Positions 15,866 through 24,317 are shown, numbered from the stretch's first letter. The stretch: 64,000 bases of DNA from DASUPK01 sp963763955 (GCA_963763955.1 CAVXQP010000020.1:9630-73629), one strand, 5' to 3'. The notes: generated by a model not told the origin, from the letters alone. Program-made: numbers and translations.

Positions 15866-16861
15866 GTGAGGGAGATCTTCAGCCAGGCGCTCGGCGCCAC
15901 CCGCGCAACCGCCTCGGTGATGGCCCGAGACCTGCTCGGCTCCCGCGCCGAGGACCCACTCGCCGAGCGTGACCCGCGGTTCATCCGCCAGACCCTGCCA
16001 GCCTATAGCCGCGCGGCGCAACTCTATTTCCGTCCCAAGGTGCGCGGTCTAGAGCAGATCCCGGCCGAGGGGCCGGTGCTTCTTGTCGGCAACCACTCGG
16101 GCGGCACGCTGATCGCCGACACCTTCGCCTTCGCCTACGGTTTCTACAACTACTTCGGCCCCGACCGGCTGTTCCACCAGCTCGCCCACGACCTCGTCTT
16201 CCGGGTGCCGGGTCTCGTCATGCTGCGCCGGTACGGGACGATCCCGGCCAATCACGAAAACGCGATGAGGGCGCTGGGGAAGGGCGCTGCGCTTCTGGTC
16301 TATCCGGGCGGGGACCACGAGACCTACCGCCCCTCTTGGCACTCGGGAGAAATCGACTTCGGACATCGCAGCGGCTTCGTCCGCCTCGCGCTTGCGACTG
16401 ACGTCCCGATCGTCCCCGTAGTGGCAATCGGCGGCCAGGAGACCGCCCTCTTCCTGACCCGCGGCGAGCGGCTTTCTCACCTCCTTGCCCTCGACAGACT
16501 GCTGCGGCTAAAGGTCGTGCCGATCCAAATCGCACCTCCCTTCGGCGTGACGGTGCTGGACCTGCCGGGCCGCATCCCGCTGCCCTCCCAGATCACGATC
16601 CAGGTCCTACCCAGGATCGACCTGCGCCGCCGATTTGGCCCCCAGCCCCACGAGGAGGCGGTCTACAACGCGGTCACGATGATGATGCAAGAGGCGCTCG
16701 ACGAACTCTCGGCCGAGCGCGAGCTGCCGATCGTTGGCACGCTCGGTTCGCGGGACGAGACGAGCGAAGTCGTCGAGGAGCTGCAGCACGGCGGTCTCGA
16801 GCGCGAGGTCGAAGCCGCGATCGAGGCCGACGAAGTCAAGAAGCGGGGTGGGCAGATATAG
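15866..16861 (+). CDS. Lysophospholipid acyltransferase-family protein (PlsC-like)
   Basis: 331 aa from GTG 15866 with GGAGAGG just upstream. The acyltransferase signature appears as LVGNHSGGTLIADTF (the usual NHxxxxD with Ser/Gly substitutions), followed by YPGGDHETYRPSWH and PIVPVVAIGGQE, as in actinobacterial diacylglycerol-acyltransferase-like/PlsC proteins. It probably esterifies a lysophospholipid or related acceptor at the membrane. The WS/DGAT gene lies about 0.6 kb away, divergently oriented. The C-terminal 50 residues are acidic and helical beyond the core domain. Confidence 0.82.
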   Translation: MREIFSQALGATRATASVMARDLLGSRAEDPLAERDPRFIRQTLPAYSRAAQLYFRPKVRGLEQIPAEGPVLLVGNHSGGTLIADTFAFAYGFYNYFGPDRLFHQLAHDLVFRVPGLVMLRRYGTIPANHENAMRALGKGAALLVYPGGDHETYRPSWHSGEIDFGHRSGFVRLALATDVPIVPVVAIGGQETALFLTRGERLSHLLALDRLLRLKVVPIQIAPPFGVTVLDLPGRIPLPSQITIQVLPRIDLRRRFGPQPHEEAVYNAVTMMMQEALDELSAERELPIVGTLGSRDETSEVVEELQHGGLEREVEAAIEADEVKKRGGQI

Positions 16862-17036
16862 AGCCGGCCGCGGAGCGTGTTGCTTTGCCGGATCTTGGCG
16901 TCGCCGGTGTGGCGACAAACGATCCGGCGCGCGTCAGGGCGGCGCATTGACGGTGCTATTGGGTCGTCTCACCCGCCACACCGGCCACGCCGTCGAGCTC
17001 GTCGGCGCGGCGTGGCCGCAGTTCGTCTGTCCGCTC

Positions 17037-17663
17037 ATGCTCGAGCTCGTCTCGCACCGGCCGATCCGCGAGCTGCTCCCCGGCGTCTATCACTGGACGG
17101 CGATCCATCCGCGAATCAGGCTGCCGGTGGACTCCTACTACATCGAGCATGCCCGGGTCCTCCTCGACCCGATGGTGCCGCGCGAGGGCCTCGATTGGTT
17201 CGAGCGGCGAGAGACCCCCGAGCAGATCGTCCTGACGAACCGCCATCACCTCCGAGACGGCGAGCGCTACTCGGAGGTGTTCGGCTGCCCGATTCGCTGC
17301 AGCGAAGCGGGCCTGCACGAGTTCGAGCACAAGGTGGAGGGATTCGCGTACGGGGAGGAGCTGGCGCCGGGGATCACCGCGCACCAGGTGGGAGCGATCT
17401 GCCCAGACGACACGGCGCTATACATCCAGGCTGGCACTGGCGCGATCGCGTTCGCCGATGGCCTCACGCGCCCACGCGGCGGTCGGCTTGCCTTCATGCC
17501 CGGCTTCCTGATGGGGGATGACCCTTCGCGGGTGCGAGCTGGGCTGCGCAAGTCGTTTCGCCGACTGCTCGAGCTCGACTTCGACAACCTGCTATTCGCG
17601 CACGGCGAGCCGTTGATCGGCGGCGGCCGGGCGGCCCTGCGGGAGTTCGTCGCGTCCGGATGA
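17037..17663 (+). CDS. Metallo-beta-lactamase-fold protein with atypical metal motif
   Basis: 208 aa from ATG 17037; the open frame reaches further up and TTG 16947 is possible. The fold is suggested by ELLPGVYHWTAIHP, YYIEHARVLLDPMVP, IVLTNRHHLRDGERYSE and a late FAHGEPLIGGGR. The canonical HxHxDH is replaced by NRHHLRDGERY, a variant seen in a group of bacterial MBL-fold hydrolases. Activity is unknown. It follows the acyltransferase with a 175-bp gap. Confidence 0.65.
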   Translation: MLELVSHRPIRELLPGVYHWTAIHPRIRLPVDSYYIEHARVLLDPMVPREGLDWFERRETPEQIVLTNRHHLRDGERYSEVFGCPIRCSEAGLHEFEHKVEGFAYGEELAPGITAHQVGAICPDDTALYIQAGTGAIAFADGLTRPRGGRLAFMPGFLMGDDPSRVRAGLRKSFRRLLELDFDNLLFAHGEPLIGGGRAALREFVASG

Positions 17664-17728
17664 CCACCCCCGTCGGAGGCTTGGAGCGCGACGCCAGTGC
17701 GCTTTCCAGCTCGCCTGCTTCACGGCTT

Positions 17729-17769
17729 CTCATAACCGAAGGGCGCGGGTTCGAATCCAGCCCCCGCCA
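17729..17769 (+). pseudogene. tRNA 3'-half fragment (anticodon loop to acceptor)
   Basis: The stretch from CTCATAA (a CAT anticodon loop) through CCGAAGGGCGCGGGTTCGAA to CCCCCGCCA looks like the 3' half of a tRNA-Met-type gene: anticodon loop, variable region, T-arm (one mismatch) and acceptor 3' strand. No matching 5' acceptor strand or D-arm occurs upstream. Such 3' halves are commonly left by integrative elements at tRNA attachment sites. Confidence 0.5.
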
Positions 17770-17866
17770 TGGAGGCCGCGATGGTCCCGGACCCGGAAAT
17801 GGCGTTACGGTTCGCCTGACCATATGATGCCTGTGGTCTCCGCATGAACGCACCGAGCCGGCAAGG

Positions 17867-18976
17867 ATGAAGATCGGTCTCGTCCTCGGTGCCGGCGGGA
17901 TCCAGGGAGGTGCATGGCTCACCGGGGGGTTGGACGCGCTCGCCGAGGAGACGGGTTGGGACCCAGCGGCGGCGGACTACGTGATCGGAACCTCGGCCGG
18001 CTCGATGATCGGCGCGCTTTGCGCCTCCGGCGTCCCACCCTGGTTCATGGTCGCCCACTCGCGTGGAGAGACCTTCGACGGCGTGCGCGACGCCCGGGGA
18101 CGTCCGGCGGCGACGGCCGACCGTGCCGCGGGGGCGCGATTCGAGCTGGAGCGCACCTGGCCGCCGATCGGTCCCGGCTCCTGGAAGCTCGCGCTTCGCA
18201 CCCTCGTCAACCCGCGCCGCTACACGCCGGCAACCGTCTTCAGCGGCTGGTTGTGGCGCGGCGTCTTCTCGACCGAGTCGCTCAAGGAGACGATCCGTCG
18301 CGTCGTCCCCAGCGGCTGGAGCTCCCACCCGAACCTGTGGATCGTGGCCTGCGACTACGAGAGCGGCCGCCGCACCCCCTTTGGCCGCGTCGATGCCCCG
18401 CGGGCCGACCTCGCCGATGCCGTCGCCGCCTCCTGCGCGATCCCCGGCATCTACCACCCCGTGACGATCGGGAATCGTCGCTTCGTCGACGGCGGCATCT
18501 ATTCGGTCTCGAATCTTGACCTGCTGCGCGACGAGGGCTTGGACCTCGTCATCTGCCTCAACCCGACCTCCACGCTGCACCCGATCCGCGCGCTCAACCC
18601 CCGCGACGCCGTCGCCATCTTCTTCCGTCGCGCCTCCGGTCGCCGCCTGGGCAGCGAGGCGAAGAAGATCCGCACCAACGGCGCCGACGTTGTCCTCATT
18701 CAGCCCACGGGCGACGACCTCGAGGCGATGGGGCCCAACCTGATGCGAAGCGCGAACCGAAATCGCGTCATCGAGATTGCCCGACGCACGGTCGCCGCAC
18801 AGCTTCGCGACCCGCGAAACCGCGAGCTGCTCGCCGGCCTTCCAAAGGGGGATCCGCGCAGGGTCCGTCGCCCCGAGGGCCACGCCCTCCGAGTGGCCCG
18901 AACTGGCGCGACCAGATTTCCAGCGCTGACCTCCGAGTCGGCTGGACCTACCTCGATGCCTCGGTGGCCGCCATAG
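17867..18976 (+). CDS. Patatin-like phospholipase with foreign C-terminal extension
   Basis: 369 aa. Oxyanion motif LGAGGIQGG (7-15), nucleophile S43 in GTSAGS, and the dyad Asp at about 208 in FVDGGIYS. Patatin-like enzymes (RssA/YlbK type) hydrolyse acyl esters of membrane lipids. The family part ends near residue 330 (ELLAGLPKGDPRR). The last 35-40 residues are read antisense through a remnant of an ABC ATPase gene (18910-19011), so the original stop was probably lost at a recombination junction. Activity may be intact because both catalytic residues are present. Confidence 0.83.
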   Translation: MKIGLVLGAGGIQGGAWLTGGLDALAEETGWDPAAADYVIGTSAGSMIGALCASGVPPWFMVAHSRGETFDGVRDARGRPAATADRAAGARFELERTWPPIGPGSWKLALRTLVNPRRYTPATVFSGWLWRGVFSTESLKETIRRVVPSGWSSHPNLWIVACDYESGRRTPFGRVDAPRADLADAVAASCAIPGIYHPVTIGNRRFVDGGIYSVSNLDLLRDEGLDLVICLNPTSTLHPIRALNPRDAVAIFFRRASGRRLGSEAKKIRTNGADVVLIQPTGDDLEAMGPNLMRSANRNRVIEIARRTVAAQLRDPRNRELLAGLPKGDPRRVRRPEGHALRVARTGATRFPALTSESAGPTSMPRWPP

Positions 18977-19011
18977 AACTTGCTCAGCCCGTCCGTCTCG
19001 ATCGTCGGCAC
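18910..19011 (-). pseudogene. N-terminal stub of ABC-transporter ATPase
   Basis: From a GTG at 19011 the minus strand reads MPTIETDGLSKFYGGHRGIE and continues VGPADSEVSAG. This is the typical first 30 residues of a drug-exporter-type ATPase (which would go on to the Walker A). Homology then stops and no Walker A follows. It fits as the missing partner of the ABC-2 permease remnant at 12.2-12.9 kb: same strand, correct ATPase-then-permease order, 6 kb apart. Confidence 0.6.
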
Positions 19012-19080
19012 ATCGAGATCCTAGGACGGCACTGCCCGCAGCCCTCACGCTGGACGGATCTGCTTGCCTGACCGCCCGGA

Positions 19081-19812
19081 ATGATCGATCTTCACTGTCA
19101 CATCCTTCCCGGGATCGACGACGGGGCCCTTGACCTGGCGGACTCCCTATCGATGGCGCGCGTGGCCGCCGCCGACGGAATCAGAGTGATCGCCGCGACG
19201 CCCCACATCCGACACGATCACGATGTCCGCATTCCGGAGCTCGTCGGGCGGGTCGAGGAGGTGAACCGGGAGTTGCACCACGCCCGCATCCCAGTTGACG
19301 TCGTCACGGGCGGCGAGGTCGCGGAAACCGCGCTTGACGGCCTCACTTCCGAGGAGCTCCACGCGGTCTCACTCGGTGGGGGCGGCTGGATCCTGCTCGA
19401 GCCGAGGCCCGGCCCACTCGGAGATTCCCTGCTGGACTCCGTCGATCGCCTTCAGAGGATGGATTTCCAGGCGTTGATCGCCCACCCCGAACGCCACCTC
19501 TCGGGCGACATGATCGAGCGGATCCGCGAGCTCGTCGACCGGGGCGCCTTGATCCAGGCGACCGCTGCGTTTCTCGTCCGCAGAGGGGTGCGCGAGGGGA
19601 TGCTTGCCCTCGCGCGGCGCGGCCTGATCCACGTGCTCGCGAGCGACGCCCACTCCTCGCACGGAGGAAGGCCGCTGCGCATCTCCGGGGGGATCAGCGC
19701 GCTGGCTGAGGTCGAGATGCTGCGGCCGCATCTCGAGTGGATCGGCGAGGAGGCACCGGCCGCCATCCTCCGAGGCGATGTCCCTGAGCCCCCATTTCCG
19801 GCCCAGTCCTAG
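19081..19812 (+). CDS. PHP-domain tyrosine-protein phosphatase (YwqE/CpsB-like)
   Basis: 243 aa. Starts MIDLHCHILPGIDDG, followed by TPHIRHDHDV, AHPERH and LASDAHSSHGGRP, which supply the metal-binding His/Asp/Glu residues of the PHP fold used by CpsB/YwqE phosphatases of exopolysaccharide clusters. No polysaccharide genes are near, so the target is unclear. Its end overlaps the end of the convergent PfkB gene by 4 bp. Confidence 0.87.
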   Translation: MIDLHCHILPGIDDGALDLADSLSMARVAAADGIRVIAATPHIRHDHDVRIPELVGRVEEVNRELHHARIPVDVVTGGEVAETALDGLTSEELHAVSLGGGGWILLEPRPGPLGDSLLDSVDRLQRMDFQALIAHPERHLSGDMIERIRELVDRGALIQATAAFLVRRGVREGMLALARRGLIHVLASDAHSSHGGRPLRISGGISALAEVEMLRPHLEWIGEEAPAAILRGDVPEPPFPAQS

Positions 19813-20732
19813 AGCCGGCGCAGAGCTACGTCGGACCTGAGCTCCTCGACCTCCCGGCGCGAGCCGGTTCCGAGGCCGTGGTGGAGGAAGTTGACGGCGC
19901 CTGCGGCCGCGCCTAGGACCAGCGCTTCAGGGAGCTCCCTCCCGAAGGCGAGGGCAGCAGAGATCGCCCCCATCATCGTGTCGCCGCAGCCCTCCCGAGA
20001 GCCGACCTCGAACTTTGGGGGGACGAGCTCCCAGACCTCCCCATCGAGTAGCGCGAGAGCGGGGTCCCCCGCCCTCGTCACGAGCACGTTCGCAGCGCCC
20101 AGGTCGCGAAGCCGTTGAGCGGCACCAAGGAGGCGGCCTGGGGTGTCCACCGGTCCCTTGATGTAAGCCGCCAACTCCCAGTCGTTCAGTTTTACGAGCT
20201 CGGGCTCCTCCGCGGCGGCAGCCTCGATCCTGGGACTGGAGAGGTCCGCGATTACCCGGACTCCCGCCGCATTGGCATTGGCAACGAGCGCGCCGTAGGC
20301 ATCGATCGGCATCGCGCTCCCGGGGTACGGGTTGCAGATCGCGAGGACGTCACTCTCCAGGGCGGCAGCGGTGGTTGCTGCGACGAGCGCATCCGCCTCA
20401 TGCCGCGAGGGCACCTCGGGGTAAGCCTGGGCCAGCACCTCACGCTCGCCGCTGCGGCGATCGGTGACATAACAGCCGCTGGACGAATCGGAGCGAACGA
20501 GCCGAAGCTCCCCGCCGAGCCGCTCGAGGAGCGGCTCCAGCACGGCCCCGGTCTCGCCGCCGATCAGCGAGCAGAGCACCGGCCAGGCGCCGAGCTCGCC
20601 CGCCATCCGGCTCAACCAGACGCCCTGGCCCGCAGGATGGCAATGGATGTCGTCACGGCCCTCGCCGCGAGCCTCGATCGTCACGGACAGCATCGGGCTG
20701 GGCCCGAAGACCGCGATCCTCCCACCTGACAT
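19809..20732 (-). CDS. PfkB-family sugar kinase, copy 1
   Basis: 307 aa. Glycine-rich N-terminal GQGVWLSRMAGELGA (PfkB signature 1, here HPAGQG) and C-terminal catalytic GCGDTMMGAISAAL (the usual GAGD is GCGD), with D of GCGD the likely base. Most like 1-phosphofructokinase/tagatose-6-P kinase and to the DosR-regulated PfkB of Mycobacterium. Substrate cannot be fixed. The Usp gene upstream is 4 bp away, so they are co-transcribed. A longer paralogue lies at 27830-28840. Confidence 0.85.
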   Translation of the reverse strand: MSGGRIAVFGPSPMLSVTIEARGEGRDDIHCHPAGQGVWLSRMAGELGAWPVLCSLIGGETGAVLEPLLERLGGELRLVRSDSSSGCYVTDRRSGEREVLAQAYPEVPSRHEADALVAATTAAALESDVLAICNPYPGSAMPIDAYGALVANANAAGVRVIADLSSPRIEAAAAEEPELVKLNDWELAAYIKGPVDTPGRLLGAAQRLRDLGAANVLVTRAGDPALALLDGEVWELVPPKFEVGSREGCGDTMMGAISAALAFGRELPEALVLGAAAGAVNFLHHGLGTGSRREVEELRSDVALRRL

Positions 20733-20736
20733 GACG

Positions 20737-21225
20737 TCAGGTGTCGCGGTCGCCGGGATCGCCCTCTTCAGCTCTGGCGATCAGCACCGGGACGGTGGCA
20801 TGGTGGGCGACCGCGGTCGCCACGCTCCCCATGGCCGCGTAGCGCACTCCACTCCGCCCGTGCGAGCCGATCACGATGATCCCGGCGCCCTCCGCCCGGG
20901 CCACCTCGACGATCTTGTGCCAGACCGGGGATCCCTGGATGACCCCCGGGGTTGCATTGAACCCGGCCTTCCGGGCGAGCTCCGCGCCCTCCTCCGAGAC
21001 CTTCTTCGCGGCGTCCTCAGCTGCTTGGATGAACGGCGAAGGCACCCGAGCGACGGGCACCCCCCAGAAGGGGATGGCTCCGAGCGGTTCGAACACTGAG
21101 ACGACCACCGCATCGCGCGACGTTCGCAGGTTGCGCCCCGCCATGGCGATCGCCGCCTTGGCCTGATCCGAGCCGTCGTACGCGATCAGAATCGGCCGGT
21201 CCACGTCGGGATGTTCGGGCGCCAC
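20737..21225 (-). CDS. Universal stress protein, UspA family
   Basis: 162 aa single Usp domain. N-terminal RPILIAYDGSDQAKAAI and C-terminal ATP-binding IGSHGRSGVRYAAMGSVA. It sits in a minus-strand series coiled-coil protein - DUF1918 - Usp - PfkB. The stop is only 4 bp from the PfkB start. A nucleotide-binding stress factor by family; the partner is unknown. Confidence 0.9.
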   Translation of the reverse strand: MAPEHPDVDRPILIAYDGSDQAKAAIAMAGRNLRTSRDAVVVSVFEPLGAIPFWGVPVARVPSPFIQAAEDAAKKVSEEGAELARKAGFNATPGVIQGSPVWHKIVEVARAEGAGIIVIGSHGRSGVRYAAMGSVATAVAHHATVPVLIARAEEGDPGDRDT

Positions 21226-21287
21226 GCGATTCCTTTCCGAATTTGACGGTTTTGGCCGCGGCGTCGCCGCCGGCCCAGATCCGAGGC

Positions 21288-21512
21288 TCAGTCGGGCTCA
21301 ACACCCTTGAGGTGCTGGACATACATGTCCGAGCCCGGAAACACCTCGGCCTCGTGGCCATCCTCCCAGCGGACCAGGTAGGGAGGTGCTCCCTGCTCAC
21401 CCAGAACCTTGAGGATCTCACCATCCCTTAGGGGCTCCCCTTGATGATGACCGCGAACGACCAGGCGGTCGCCAGCCTTTGCGCTGAGCTGAGTGTGGCT
21501 GCGTGATGGCAT
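21288..21512 (-). CDS. DUF1918 protein
   Basis: 74 aa. AGDRLVVRGHHQGEPLRDGE and YLVRWEDGHEAEVFPGSD are the hallmark segments of DUF1918, a small SH3-like domain. The mycobacterial homologue Rv0569 belongs to the DosR regulon. Between Usp and a coiled-coil protein gene on the same strand. Complete; molecular role unknown. Confidence 0.85.
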   Translation of the reverse strand: MPSRSHTQLSAKAGDRLVVRGHHQGEPLRDGEILKVLGEQGAPPYLVRWEDGHEAEVFPGSDMYVQHLKGVEPD

Positions 21513-21555
21513 TGCGTTCGTCCTTTCAACCGGAAGGTTCGGTGAACTCCCCCGG

Positions 21556-21912
21556 CTAGCCGAGCTCTTTCTTCTGTTTCTTGATTTCGTCCGCCATCTC
21601 GTCGAGGGCGTCCCTGGACCGCTGTGCGTGCACGGCGCGTATACAGAGCTCTCGCCGGGTGTCCTCGGTTGCGTCCTCCAGCGTTCGCTGCCACTCCGCC
21701 GCGCGATCTTCGGCCCGAGTGCGGATCTTCTCGGCGCGTTCCTCTGCAGCGGACCTCAGGTCCTCCAGGGCCTCACGGGTGCGGTTGATCGCCGAGTCGA
21801 TGGCCGAGCGAACTTCCTCCCCGCCTTCCTGTCCCGCCTGTTTCAGGTCCTCCACCGCGTGCTCGAGGTAGTCGACGGCTGTCTGCTCTTGCTCATTGGC
21901 CTCGGTAGCCAA
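21556..21912 (-). CDS. Coiled-coil (apolipoprotein-like) protein
   Basis: 118 aa from TTG 21912. This start has GGAGG seven bases upstream, while the longer GTG form (21951) has none. Almost entirely charged alpha helix with heptad character (VDYLEHAVEDLKQ, REALEDLRSAAEERAEKIRT, DALDEMADEIKKQKKELG). No enzymatic motif. Possibly a stress-associated structural or envelope-related protein. A 17-bp motif lies 70 bp upstream. Confidence 0.68.
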   Translation of the reverse strand: MATEANEQEQTAVDYLEHAVEDLKQAGQEGGEEVRSAIDSAINRTREALEDLRSAAEERAEKIRTRAEDRAAEWQRTLEDATEDTRRELCIRAVHAQRSRDALDEMADEIKKQKKELG

Positions 21913-21981
21913 CTGTGTTCCTCCAATCTCCGTGTTGTTCCTGACTTGCACCGACGAGTCTTAAGTGCAACGGGAGCCCGT

Positions 21982-21998
21982 CCATCCGTGCTGAACAC
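21982..21998 (+). promoter_or_regulatory. Candidate 17-bp regulatory motif CCATCCGTGCTGAACAC
   Basis: Located 70 bp before the start of the minus-strand coiled-coil/DUF1918/Usp/PfkB series. It differs at one position from the copy at 24204. Extended by two bases it is palindromic: CCGTG-CTGAA-CACGG. It fits a dimeric activator or repressor site. Confidence 0.5.
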
Positions 21999-22064
21999 GG
22001 GTCCGGGTGATGATTAGGACTGACCACGTGGCCAAACGCGGTCGGGAACAGCTACCAGCATGGG

Positions 22065-22988
22065 CTAGGGGACCGCCGCTTCAGTCGAGGCGTAGACGGC
22101 GATGAAGCGTAGATAGTTCTCGCCAACCTTCGCGGCTGCATCTTTGCGAGAAGCGCTGCCGTTGAGAAAGGCCTGCAGCGGTTCACCCCAGATCGACCGG
22201 CCGATCGCGAAGCCGATATAGCCCTCGACCGGTGCCGCCTCGCGCAGCCAGTGGTCGACCTTGGGCTCGTCGGCCCCACGGCCAAGGACCACGCAGGCCA
22301 CCCCGCCTCGGCCACCGGTACGGCATTGGGCTGCGATCCGCTCGCAGTCGGCGCGCCGGTCGACGCCCTCGATCTTCCAGATGTCAGCCTCGATACCCGC
22401 GTCCTGGAGCTCGGCGATCGTGCGGCACATCAGCTCAGGGCGCAATTCGGCGTCGTAGCGATCGGTGTCGCCGTCTACCGCAGCGAGCTGAGCCTCCTCC
22501 GCCGGTACCAACAGCTCGAAGAGAAGCCTGCGGTCATGCTCGTGCAGCCAGTCCGAGAGGTGCCGCAGCCGCGCGCGCTGTCGCTGATTCATCTCCGCGT
22601 CGCCGTCGGGGTTGTAGCGGACGAGCACCTTGGAGAAATCGGGGTCGTAGCGTTCGATGTGGGCTGAGAAATCGTCGCCGTACTCGAAGTCGAACTCGGT
22701 CTGCCCGCTTTTCTCCACCGGCATCGCAAGCTTGATCCCCCGAGCCTTGGCTTCCTTTGGGACCCACGCCGGTCCCCCGAACTGCTCATCCACCAGCGCG
22801 CCGGTCACCGACGGGTCAGCTCCGCGCTCGAGCGCCACCTCGACCCCCTCGAAGATCAGATGCTTCCCGTCGGCGAAGCGCTGCAGGTCCTGGGGAGTTG
22901 GATCTCCCTCCACGCCGAAGCGTTTGACGAAGGATCCGCGGTGGTCGAAGGCAAGGATGTAGAGCTTGCCGTCGTAACCGAGGCCCAT
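22065..22988 (-). CDS. DUF2090-type aldolase-like protein
   Basis: 307 aa from ATG 22988. LYILAFDHRGSF at the start, LIFEGVEVAL, VDEQFGGPAWVPKEAKARGI, FELLVPAE, IWKIEGVDRR and GFAIGRSIWGEPL correspond to the DUF2090/class I aldolase-like TIM barrel that is fused to IolC kinases in some bacteria and relates to tagatose-bisphosphate aldolase. A Lys in the WKIEG strand may be the Schiff-base residue (inference). It directly follows the site-2 protease gene with 4 bp between. Sugar-phosphate cleavage linked to the two PfkB kinases is plausible. Confidence 0.72.
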   Translation of the reverse strand: MGLGYDGKLYILAFDHRGSFVKRFGVEGDPTPQDLQRFADGKHLIFEGVEVALERGADPSVTGALVDEQFGGPAWVPKEAKARGIKLAMPVEKSGQTEFDFEYGDDFSAHIERYDPDFSKVLVRYNPDGDAEMNQRQRARLRHLSDWLHEHDRRLLFELLVPAEEAQLAAVDGDTDRYDAELRPELMCRTIAELQDAGIEADIWKIEGVDRRADCERIAAQCRTGGRGGVACVVLGRGADEPKVDHWLREAAPVEGYIGFAIGRSIWGEPLQAFLNGSASRKDAAAKVGENYLRFIAVYASTEAAVP

Positions 22989-22992
22989 GAGC

Positions 22993-24150
22993 TCAAGCCA
23001 CCCGTTTCGCTCGGATCGGCGCGGCGGGCTCGTGGTCGTCGAGCATGCGCCTCGCCCGGACGGCGCGCTCGATCGCCGTCGCCGAGAGCAGCCCGATTTC
23101 GCCATCCTTGCCGCGAACGACCGCGCGCCGGTGCCGCCGGAAGGCGGGGTTGGCGAGCAGCTGGTCGATGGTCACGTCGTCGTCCACGAAGACCGAGGGA
23201 TCCCGGTCGGCGAGGTCGCCGACGCGGGTCGTTACCCGCTCCTTGGCGGGAAGCGCCTCGACCTGGTCGATGTCGAGTATGCCGACGGGTACTCGCCCAT
23301 CGACGACCGGGAAGGCGTGATATCCGAGCGGGGCAAACGAGTCGCGCAGCGCGTTCGCGACCAGGGTGTCCGCGTCGAGCGTCGCAGCCGGCACGGCCAT
23401 CACTCGCCGCAACCCGAGGCCTTTGAACGTCGACTGCAGCGCGACGGCGCTCTCCTCCGCCTTCCCCGCAAAGATCAGGAAGAGGCCGATCAGGCTGAGC
23501 CAGAGGAGCCCTGGCGCTCCGGCGAAGACGCCAAGCACTCCAAGCCCCACCATGCCGAAGCCAAAACCGCGCCCCACCCGAGCCGCCCGTGTCGTCGCCC
23601 GCTCGAAGTCACCCGTTCGCTGCCAGAGGATGCCGCGCAGCACGCGGCCGCCATCCAGCGGGAACGCGGGCAACATGTTGAAGACGAGGATCGCCGTGTT
23701 GATCAGGGCCTGATAGGCGAGCAGGGCGGTCACGGCATCCGGCGTCGACGCCGGCATCGCAGCGGTCGCGAGCCAGAAGACGGATGCGATCACGACCGTA
23801 ACGGCGGGTCCCGCCAGAGCGAAGCGGAGCTCCTCGCTCGCCTGATGGGCGGCTCCCTTCATCTTGGCCACACCGCCGAGCAGCCAGAGCTCGATGCCCT
23901 CGATCTCAACCCCGTAGCGGCGCGCGACGACCGCGTGCCCGAGCTCGTGCAGCAGGATGCTCGCGAACAGAAGCAGAGCGCTCGCTAAGCCGAGGCCGTA
24001 GGCGGCGAGGGGCGCGATGCCGGAAACCTGGTCCGGGTAATAGGTGCTACCCAGCGACCAGGTGATCAGCGCGACGATGACCAGCCAGAGCGGATGGATG
24101 CTGATCGGAATGCCCGCGAGCCGGCCGATCTTGAGATCACCGCCGAACAT
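22993..24150 (-). CDS. Site-2 protease family zinc metalloprotease with CBS domains
   Basis: 385 aa. Membrane core with HELGH at 68-72 (catalytic Glu69, zinc His68 and His72) and NMLPAFPLDGG (158-168) supplying the third ligand Asp. The C-terminal 150 residues contain a CBS pair. Same architecture as mycobacterial Rip3 (Rv2625c), a DosR-regulon member. It would cleave membrane-embedded regulators, with CBS sensing an adenine nucleotide; the substrate is unknown. First gene of the minus-strand series. Confidence 0.9.
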   Translation of the reverse strand: MFGGDLKIGRLAGIPISIHPLWLVIVALITWSLGSTYYPDQVSGIAPLAAYGLGLASALLLFASILLHELGHAVVARRYGVEIEGIELWLLGGVAKMKGAAHQASEELRFALAGPAVTVVIASVFWLATAAMPASTPDAVTALLAYQALINTAILVFNMLPAFPLDGGRVLRGILWQRTGDFERATTRAARVGRGFGFGMVGLGVLGVFAGAPGLLWLSLIGLFLIFAGKAEESAVALQSTFKGLGLRRVMAVPAATLDADTLVANALRDSFAPLGYHAFPVVDGRVPVGILDIDQVEALPAKERVTTRVGDLADRDPSVFVDDDVTIDQLLANPAFRRHRRAVVRGKDGEIGLLSATAIERAVRARRMLDDHEPAAPIRAKRVA

Positions 24151-24203
24151 GCAGCCACACTATTCCGCGACTCATGCGTGGCATCGCCCAAAGCCACGGA
24201 TCG

Positions 24204-24220
24204 CCATCCGTGCTCAACAC
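24204..24220 (+). promoter_or_regulatory. Candidate 17-bp regulatory motif CCATCCGTGCTCAACAC
   Basis: In the 167-bp divergent spacer between the site-2 protease (start 24150) and the P-type ATPase (start 24318). 16 of 17 identical to the copy at 21982. A second inverted repeat overlaps it: CACGGAT-CGCC-ATCCGTG at 24195-24212. Confidence 0.5.
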
Positions 24221-24317
24221 CTAGCCGGCAGCCGCCTGCAGCGATCATCGTTTCGGAGAGATGAGCGGCGCCACGCAGCCCCAGGGATCATGGTCTTGCG
24301 GAATCTGAGCCGGCTGG

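Noticed and set aside
17720..17775. Complete tRNA gene
   Set aside because: No 5' acceptor strand, D-arm or properly paired anticodon stem could be found; only the 3' half is present. The antisense peptide MAGAGFEPAPFG is a familiar artefact of such tRNA sequence.
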